From: Haloarculaceae archaeon
GTDB taxonomy: Archaea; Halobacteriota; Halobacteria; Halobacteriales; Haloarculaceae
DNA: 10,378 nt
Direction of reading: 5' to 3'
NCBI GenBank assembly: GCA_018609945.1
Contig: JAHENO010000206.1
Coordinates: 1 to 10,378, forward strand
A model generated the notes under the pieces. The model had not been told where the DNA came from, ran no database searches, and saw only the letters and a list, made by a program, of their open reading frames with translations. Of the stretch, positions 6,398 through 10,378 are shown piece after piece (position 1 is the first letter of the stretch; the number at the start of each line of letters is the position of its first letter). The translations under genes were made by a program, and so were the position numbers.

Positions 6398-6807
6398 ACC
6401 TCCGTCGATGGACGCCACTCACGTTCCTGTTCCCGACCCGCTACGTCGACTGGGACGAGCGCTGGAAGGGGTTCGACCTCCGGGAATGGTCGGAGGCGAC
6501 ATACGAGTGGACACAGGACCCCTGGAACAGCGTCAGGGATTTCGCACAGCGCCCAGCCGAGACCGTCGACAGCGGGCGTGGCGACTGCGAGGACTACGCG
6601 CTCGTGGCGGCCTCGTGGGCGGTCGTCAACGGCCACGAGGGTGTCGGACTCGCCTTCTGCTGGGAGTCGCCCTATCCCTGGCCGAGACACGTGATTGCCT
6701 TCGACGACGAGCGGGTGTACTCGTCGGGGTACATCTCGGAGACGAGCGTCGCGGAGTGGGTCGACGATTCGAAGTACGCCTTCGCGGTCCGGCGGCGGAT
6801 CACCTGA
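6394..6807 (+). CDS. Minimal transglutaminase-like/cysteine peptidase-like protein
   Basis: A 137-residue protein whose centre carries a transglutaminase-like active site: SGRGDCEDYALVAASWAV around Cys65, then PWPRHVIAFDDERVYSSG with His99 and Asp104 in the expected order and spacing for a Cys-His-Asp triad. The GDCEDYA motif is typical of bacterial-type transglutaminase-like cysteine peptidases. The N-terminal part is rich in Trp, Arg and Asp (RYVDWDERWKGFD). No signal peptide, lipobox or membrane helix is seen, so it is likely cytoplasmic. It is much shorter than most members, close to a bare catalytic core. It follows the DUF447 gene by 113 nt on the same strand, so co-transcription with the cofD operon is possible but not shown. 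The fold is well supported; the substrate is unknown. Confidence 0.75.
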   Translation: MNLRRWTPLTFLFPTRYVDWDERWKGFDLREWSEATYEWTQDPWNSVRDFAQRPAETVDSGRGDCEDYALVAASWAVVNGHEGVGLAFCWESPYPWPRHVIAFDDERVYSSGYISETSVAEWVDDSKYAFAVRRRIT

Positions 6808-6858
6808 CTGTGACGGCCGCGACCCGCCGACCGTCTTCGATGACACCGTTTCGAATCC

Positions 6859-6864
6859 TTTTAG
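6859..6864 (+). promoter_or_regulatory. TATA-like box for the S17e gene
   Basis: The sequence TTTTAG lies about 29 nt upstream of the S17e ATG at 6891, predicting a transcript starting at or within a few bases of the start codon. No Shine-Dalgarno sequence precedes the ATG. Confidence 0.5.
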
Positions 6865-6890
6865 GGTGGTAGCCGGCAAAGTGGGGATAC

Positions 6891-7082
6891 ATGGCCATCA
6901 AACCCGCCTACGTCAAGAAGACAGCCACGATGCTGATGGAGCGGTACCCGGACGCGTTCTCGACAGACTTCGAGCACAACAAGGAACTGGTCGGGGAGCT
7001 GACAAACATCGAGTCCAAGGGCGTCCGCAACCGCATCGCCGGCTACGTCACCCGCAAGCAGGCCAGTCCGACCGAGGCCTAG
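6891..7082 (+). CDS. rps17e: 30S ribosomal protein S17e
   Basis: A complete 63-residue archaeal/eukaryotic-type ribosomal protein S17e, a component of the small subunit with no bacterial counterpart. The sequence is recognisable throughout: the basic start AIKPAYVKKTA, the RYPDAFSTDFEHNK segment and the core ELTNIESKGVRNRIAGYVTR, ending in a short variable tail. Length agrees with archaeal members (about 60-65). The likely leaderless promoter just upstream means it is transcribed on its own. Its TAG stop is the same CTAG palindrome that encodes the stop of the convergent minus-strand gene. Confidence 0.95.
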   Translation: MAIKPAYVKKTATMLMERYPDAFSTDFEHNKELVGELTNIESKGVRNRIAGYVTRKQASPTEA

Positions 7083-7324
7083 CACTCTTCTCGCGAACAG
7101 GTGTCGATTCCCAGGAGCGCGTTCATCACGCAGAACCCGGTCGCGGCGTTGAACAGCAGGCCGACGCCGGTCAGCGCTGCCACTGCACCCACAGTCGCCC
7201 AGTCAGTCGCGAGGGCGGCGACGCCGAAGGCGACCAGCACTGCCCCGCCGACCCAGCGGAGTGTCCGGTCGAGGCCCCCGACGTTGCGCGCATTCTCCGG
7301 GACGAGTCCGTCGGTCGCTGCCAT
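7079..7324 (-). CDS. DUF2892 (YgaP transmembrane-domain-like) small membrane protein
   Basis: An 81-residue protein with the DUF2892 pattern: a short N-terminus with NVGGLDRTLRWVGG (14-27), two hydrophobic helices (about 24-41 and 46-63), then GFCVMNALLGIDTC (63-76). Cys65 and Cys76 are the family's conserved C-terminal cysteines, with a further Cys81 as the last residue. In bacteria the same domain is fused to rhodanese in YgaP; free-standing versions are common and their role is unclear, possibly linked to sulfur or redox chemistry at the membrane. The ATG at 7324 is chosen over a GTG at 7330 because AAGGAG (7335-7330) lies 5 nt before the ATG and overlaps the GTG. It converges on the S17e gene, and both stop codons lie within one CTAG. 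Confidence 0.85.
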   Translation of the reverse strand: MAATDGLVPENARNVGGLDRTLRWVGGAVLVAFGVAALATDWATVGAVAALTGVGLLFNAATGFCVMNALLGIDTCSREEC

Positions 7325-7329
7325 GGCCA

Positions 7330-7335
7330 CTCCTT
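7330..7335 (-). promoter_or_regulatory. Shine-Dalgarno site of the DUF2892 gene
   Basis: The minus-strand AAGGAG is followed by a 5-nt spacer and the ATG at 7324. It decides between this ATG and the upstream in-frame GTG at 7330, whose G is the last base of the site. Confidence 0.55.
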
Positions 7336-7366
7336 GTGCCTGTAGCAGTACGTACCTTTCGCCGAA

Positions 7367-7373
7367 CTATTTT
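7367..7373 (-). promoter_or_regulatory. TATA-like box for the DUF2892 gene
   Basis: The minus-strand sequence AAAATAG lies about 45 nt above the ATG at 7324. The predicted start near 7343-7346 gives a leader of about 20 nt that includes the AAGGAG site. It is back to back with the promoter of the plus-strand dehydrogenase gene. Confidence 0.4.
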
Positions 7374-7410
7374 GGCCGATTGTGGTCCGTACCCGGCGGG
7401 GCGTGCGTGG

Positions 7411-7417
7411 ATTTATT
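7411..7417 (+). promoter_or_regulatory. TATA-like box for the SDR gene
   Basis: The sequence ATTTATT, in GC-rich surroundings, is centred 28 nt upstream of the ATG at 7442, implying a leaderless transcript. No ribosome-binding site is present. Confidence 0.5.
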
Positions 7418-7441
7418 CCCGTCGGGCGCCTGGATACGCGT

Positions 7442-8152
7442 ATGGCAGTCTCGTTCGATTTCAGCGGCGACGTGGCGCTGGTGACGGGCGTCGGCGGCGC
7501 GCTCGGCAGCGCGGTCGCAGAGGCGTTCCTCGATGCGGGTGCGACCGTCTGCGGCGTCGACCTCGTGGCGCCGGACAGCGAGGACTTCCTCCTCGCGAAC
7601 CCCGACCGGATCGACTTCTACCAGGCCGACTTCACCGACGAGGAGCGGGTGGCGGACGTGATGGACTCGGTCGTCGACGCCCACGGCGGCCTCGACTACC
7701 TCGCGAACATCGCCGGCACGTGGCGCGGCGGCGACCCCGTCCACGAGACCGACGCCGACACCTTCGAGTTCCTGATGGCGGTGAACCTCAAGACGATGTT
7801 TCTCGCCACGAAGCACGCCCTCCCCCACCTGCGGGACAGCGAGGGCGCGGTCGTCAGTGTCTCCTCGCGGTCCTCGCTGGAAGGTGGCTCGGGCGACGCC
7901 ATCTACCGCGCGACCAAGGCGGGCGTGCGCATCCTCACCGAATCGGTCGCCGAGGAGAACCTCGGGACGGTGCGGGCAAACGCCGTCATGCCGAGCGTCA
8001 TCGACACGCCGATGAACCGCGAGATGATGCCCGACGCCGACCACGACGTCTGGGTCGACCCCGCCGACATCGCCAGCGTGATGGCCTTCCTCTGCAGTGA
8101 CGCCGCCGTGCCCACCAGTGGCGCAGCGGTTCCAGTCTACGGCGAGGCCTGA
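7442..8152 (+). CDS. Short-chain dehydrogenase/reductase (SDR) family oxidoreductase
   Basis: A 236-residue classical-type SDR. The cofactor motif TGVGGALG is at 15-22, followed by an acidic residue at the end of the second strand (Asp40, in GVDLV), which favours NAD(H). NIAG at 89-92 is the variant of the NNAG motif, Asn115 is in the helix alpha-4 position, the catalytic serine lies in VSVSSRSS (138-145), and YRATK gives Tyr155 and Lys159. The C-terminus (AVPTSGAAVPVYGEA) matches the typical FabG-like TGxxxxVDGG region only loosely. All catalytic residues are present, so an active enzyme is expected. Substrate is unknown; relatives include 3-oxoacyl-ACP/CoA reductases and sugar or alcohol dehydrogenases. 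It stands alone with its own promoter, 126 nt before the carboxylase gene. The ATG at 7442 fits homologue starts and the TATA-like box. Confidence 0.9.
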   Translation: MAVSFDFSGDVALVTGVGGALGSAVAEAFLDAGATVCGVDLVAPDSEDFLLANPDRIDFYQADFTDEERVADVMDSVVDAHGGLDYLANIAGTWRGGDPVHETDADTFEFLMAVNLKTMFLATKHALPHLRDSEGAVVSVSSRSSLEGGSGDAIYRATKAGVRILTESVAEENLGTVRANAVMPSVIDTPMNREMMPDADHDVWVDPADIASVMAFLCSDAAVPTSGAAVPVYGEA

Positions 8153-8229
8153 CAGCCACAGTCCCACGGACGACCACAACCCCGCTGGAGGCCACAGGCC
8201 CGCTGGCGGTCGGTTCCCTTACAGAATCC

Positions 8230-8236
8230 TTTTTAC
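8230..8236 (+). promoter_or_regulatory. TATA-like box for the carboxyltransferase gene
   Basis: The sequence TTTTTAC is the strongest T-run in the 126-nt gap after the SDR gene. It predicts a transcript start near 8258-8262, about 20 nt before the carboxyltransferase ATG and right at an upstream ATG (8259). Confidence 0.5.
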
Positions 8237-8258
8237 GCCGGTACTGCTTGCACACGCC

Positions 8259-8282
8259 ATGACCGCCGGGAGACAGCCATGA
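8259..8282 (+). other. Putative 7-residue leader ORF (MTAGRQP) coupled to the carboxyltransferase start
   Basis: ATG at 8259 begins a frame of seven codons ending in TGA 8280-8282. That stop overlaps the ATG of the next gene as ATGA. The predicted transcript start falls at this upstream ATG, so it could be read as a leaderless mini-ORF. A GGGAG at 8268-8272, 6 nt before ATG 8279, would allow direct or re-initiation. The geometry is seen; translation is inference. Confidence 0.3.
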
Positions 8283-9826
8283 CGATGGAGGAGCGCATCG
8301 AGGAGTTGCGCCGACTCCGCGAGGAAGCCCGGAAGGGCGGCGGCGAGGAGCGCATCGAGAAACAGCACGGGAAGGGCAAGCTGACTGCCCGCGAGCGTAT
8401 CGACTACTTCCTCGACGACGGGACCTTCACCGAGTTCGACCAGTTCCGGACCCACGACTGCCACAACTTCGACATGGAGGAAAAGCAGGTGCTGGGCGAC
8501 GGCGTCGTCACGGGCTACGGCGAGGTCAACGGCCGCACCGTGTTCGTCTTCGCCCACGATTTCACCGTCTTCGGCGGCTCGCTGGGCGAGGTCTTCGCAG
8601 AGAAGGTGACGAAGGTCATGGACAAGGCCATGGAGACCGGCGCGCCGGTCATCGGGCTCAACGACTCGGCCGGCGCCCGCATCCAGGAAGGTATCGACTC
8701 GCTCGCGGGCTATGCGCACATCTTCCACCGCAACCAGAAAGCCAGTGGCGTCATTCCACAGATTTCGGTCATCATGGGCCCCTGTGCGGGCGGCGCGGTC
8801 TACTCGCCCGCGATCACTGACTTCATCATGATGGTCCAGGACACCAGCCACATGTTCATCACCGGCCCGGACGTCATCGAGACGGTCACGGGCGAGGAGG
8901 TGGGCTTCGACGAACTCGGCGGCGCCTCGACGCACGCCTCGGAATCGGGCGTCGCCCACTTCACGGCTGCCGACGAGAAGGCCGCAATGGACGAGGTCCG
9001 GTACCTGTTGTCCTATCTCCCCCAGAACAACAAGGCCGACCCCCCGCGGCTCGGCGGCGCTGCCCCCGAGGCCGGGGGAGCAGCGTTGAACGACGTCGTC
9101 CCGGAGACGCCGGAGAAGCCCTACGACGTGACTCGCGTCATCGAGGGAATCGTCGACGAGGGATCTTTCTTCGAGGTCGCGGCCGCCTACGCCCGGAACC
9201 TCGTGATCGGGTTCGCCCGCATGGACGGCCACGCAGTCGGGATCGTCGGCAACCAGCCCCGGGTCAACGCCGGAACCCTCGATATCGACGCGTCGATGAA
9301 GGGAGCCCGCTTCGTCCGATTCTGTGACGCGTTCAATCTCCCGATCGTGACGTTCGTCGACGTCCCTGGATTCATGCCCGGGAAAGACCAGGAGAAAGGC
9401 GGCATCATCAAACACGGCGCGAAACTGCTGTATGCCTACAGCGAAGCGACTGTTCCCCTCGCGACGGTCATCACCCGCAAGGCCTACGGCGGTGCCTACG
9501 ACGTCATGGCATCCAAACACGTCGGGGCCGACGTAAACTACGCCTGGCCGACGGCCGAGGTAGCCGTGATGGGGCCGGAGGGGGCGGTCAACGTCCTCTA
9601 CGATGACGAACTGGAAGACGCAGAGGATATCGAGGCCCGCCGCGAGCAGCTCGTCTCGGAGTACCGCGACGCCTTCGCGAATCCATACGTCGCCGCCGAG
9701 CGCGGCTTCGTCGACGACGTCCTCGAACCCGGCGAAACGCGAGAACGCCTCCTGGACGACCTCGAGTTCCTCCGGGGCAAGCGGCCGGACAGGCCGGATC
9801 GCAAACACGGCAACATCCCACTGTAA
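8279..9826 (+). CDS. pccB: Acyl-CoA carboxylase carboxyltransferase (beta) subunit, probably propionyl-CoA carboxylase
   Basis: A 515-residue biotin-dependent carboxyltransferase of the PccB/AccD5 type, made of two crotonase-like halves. The N half has the early GKLTARERIDYFLDDGTF block (33-50), LNDSAGARIQEGIDSLAGY and the oxyanion glycines Gly171-Gly172 in CAGGAVYSPA. The C half has VDVPGFMPGKDQEKGGIIKHGAKLL and Gly404-Gly405 in KAYGGAYDVMASKH. Asp408 in that last motif matches the residue that favours propionyl-CoA in the actinobacterial PccB enzyme (Asp422 there). It transfers carboxyl from biotin to the acyl-CoA, giving methylmalonyl-CoA. Length is standard for the family. The ATG at 8279 has GGGAG 6 nt upstream; ATG 8285 is an alternative. 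The biotin carboxylase gene follows after 186 nt. Confidence 0.93.
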   Translation: MTMEERIEELRRLREEARKGGGEERIEKQHGKGKLTARERIDYFLDDGTFTEFDQFRTHDCHNFDMEEKQVLGDGVVTGYGEVNGRTVFVFAHDFTVFGGSLGEVFAEKVTKVMDKAMETGAPVIGLNDSAGARIQEGIDSLAGYAHIFHRNQKASGVIPQISVIMGPCAGGAVYSPAITDFIMMVQDTSHMFITGPDVIETVTGEEVGFDELGGASTHASESGVAHFTAADEKAAMDEVRYLLSYLPQNNKADPPRLGGAAPEAGGAALNDVVPETPEKPYDVTRVIEGIVDEGSFFEVAAAYARNLVIGFARMDGHAVGIVGNQPRVNAGTLDIDASMKGARFVRFCDAFNLPIVTFVDVPGFMPGKDQEKGGIIKHGAKLLYAYSEATVPLATVITRKAYGGAYDVMASKHVGADVNYAWPTAEVAVMGPEGAVNVLYDDELEDAEDIEARREQLVSEYRDAFANPYVAAERGFVDDVLEPGETRERLLDDLEFLRGKRPDRPDRKHGNIPL

Positions 9827-9864
9827 CCACCAGAAAACGGAGGGTAGCGGTCGATCGCGTTTCC

Positions 9865-9899
9865 CGGTTCTTCCTACGCAATCACGGATTCTTCCCACG
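9865..9899 (+). repeat. Imperfect direct repeat in the carboxylase intergenic region
   Basis: CGGTTCTTCCTACG (9865-9878) recurs as CGGATTCTTCCCACG (9885-9899), 20-21 nt apart, about two helical turns. The copies differ by one base change and one inserted base. They lie about 85-115 nt upstream of the biotin carboxylase TATA-like box. They could be regulator-binding sites or T-rich termination signals after pccB; chance is not excluded. Confidence 0.3.
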
Positions 9900-9948
9900 A
9901 ACGTACGATTGGAGGTGACGCCCCCTGCGGTGCAGAAAAGCGAGCCGA

Positions 9949-9958
9949 GGGGCGCCCC
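9949..9958. repeat. 10-bp perfect palindrome upstream of the biotin carboxylase promoter
   Basis: GGGGCGCCCC is a perfect inverted repeat ending 23 nt before the TATA-like box at 9981. It lies where an archaeal activator or TFB-adjacent factor could bind. The GC-rich background makes such palindromes fairly likely by chance. Confidence 0.25.
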
Positions 9959-9980
9959 GTCGAGCGATCCGGGCCGCATA

Positions 9981-9987
9981 GTTTTAT
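9981..9987 (+). promoter_or_regulatory. TATA-like box for the biotin carboxylase gene
   Basis: GTTTTAT is centred about 29 nt upstream of the ATG at 10013, predicting a leaderless transcript. It indicates that the biotin carboxylase gene can be transcribed separately from the carboxyltransferase gene. Confidence 0.5.
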
Positions 9988-10012
9988 GGTGGGACTCCCG
10001 GTAGACCGTCGT

Positions 10013-10378
10013 ATGTTCGAGAAGGTTCTCGTCGCCAACCGGGGGGAAATCGCGGTCCGCGTGATGCGGGCCTGCGAGGAACTCGGGGTTGGGACCGTCG
10101 CCGTGTACTCGGAGGCGGACAAACACGGCGGCCACGTCAGGTACGCCGACGAGGCCTACAACGTGGGGCCCGCTCGCGCTGCCGACTCCTATCTGGATCA
10201 GGACGCAATCATCGAGGCTGCACAGCAGGCCGACGCGGACGCGATCCATCCCGGCTACGGCTTCCTCGCGGAGAACGCCGACTTCGCGGCGAAAGTCGAG
10301 AACGCAGAGGGGATCACCTGGATCGGACCCGAGAGCGGGCCGATGGAACGCCTCGGGGAGAAGACCAAGGCACGCCAG
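10013..10378 (+). CDS. pccA: Biotin carboxylase subunit of acyl-CoA carboxylase, N-terminal part (cut by window end)
   Basis: The first 122 codons of a biotin carboxylase. The opening MFEKVLVANRGEIAVRVMRA is the family's N-terminal Rossmann-like strand and turn. AVYSEADKHGGHVRYADEAYNVG and IHPGYGFLAENADFA (about residues 78-92) follow in the usual order of the pre-ATP-grasp domain. The ATP-grasp, catalytic and any biotin-carrier domains lie beyond the window. It carboxylates biotin using ATP and bicarbonate and pairs with the carboxyltransferase encoded upstream. Whether it serves propionyl-CoA only or also acetyl-CoA cannot be told, so accC would be an equally fair symbol. The ATG at 10013 is supported by the TATA-like box at 9981-9987 and by alignment with family starts. 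Confidence 0.92.
   Translation, partial: MFEKVLVANRGEIAVRVMRACEELGVGTVAVYSEADKHGGHVRYADEAYNVGPARAADSYLDQDAIIEAAQQADADAIHPGYGFLAENADFAAKVENAEGITWIGPESGPMERLGEKTKARQ

Noticed and set aside
9861..9899. T-rich tract after pccB as a transcription terminator
   Set aside because: The T runs are only 2-3 bases long and are better described as a direct repeat; archaeal terminators usually have longer uninterrupted T tracts.
8219..10249. 676-codon minus-strand open frame opposite the carboxyltransferase gene
   Set aside because: It is a shadow of the well-conserved plus-strand gene, with low-complexity Val/Asp/Arg-rich text and no recognisable domain.

Overview
The window looks like chromosomal DNA from a halophilic archaeon (class Halobacteria). 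It is very GC-rich, and the proteins are rich in Asp, Glu, Ala and Val. Several starts sit only about 25-30 nt below short T/A-rich boxes, as in leaderless archaeal transcripts. An archaeal-type ribosomal protein S17e and a CofD (coenzyme F420 synthesis) gene are present. The genus cannot be told from this sequence alone.

Layout: (1) 1-337, the end of a small Gly/Ala-rich membrane protein. (2) 353-569, minus strand, the N-terminal NAD(P)-binding motif of a short-chain dehydrogenase that loses its fold after about 31 codons, probably a gene remnant. (3) 643-2885, minus strand, an HD-domain phosphohydrolase followed by a cytosine-deaminase/Trz-like amidohydrolase, joined by a TGATG stop/start overlap. 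(4) 3059-6280, plus strand and divergent from (3), a tight four-gene operon: cofD, a dihydrouridine-synthase-like flavin barrel, a CitG-like protein and a DUF447 protein. Junctions are 1-nt and 4-nt overlaps and a 2-nt gap, each with a GGAGG-type ribosome site. (5) 6394-6807, a minimal transglutaminase/cysteine-protease-like protein. (6) 6891-7082, ribosomal protein S17e, convergent with a DUF2892 membrane protein; the two genes share one CTAG that is TAG on both strands. (7) 7442-8152, an intact short-chain dehydrogenase. (8) 8279-10378, the carboxyltransferase subunit of an acyl-CoA (probably propionyl-CoA) carboxylase, then the start of the biotin carboxylase gene, cut by the window edge.

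How the genes work together: the carboxylase pair is a clear functional unit, although each gene has its own TATA-like box. The best candidate for an undescribed system is the operon in (4). CofD is a known F420 enzyme. Its three partners belong to families whose usual roles (tRNA dihydrouridylation, citrate lyase prosthetic group synthesis, unknown flavoprotein) do not fit this setting, and together they suggest an unassigned cofactor-making or cofactor-modifying pathway. The divergent HD/amidohydrolase pair could act on nucleotides or pterin-like compounds. No tRNA, rRNA, CRISPR array or insertion sequence was seen.
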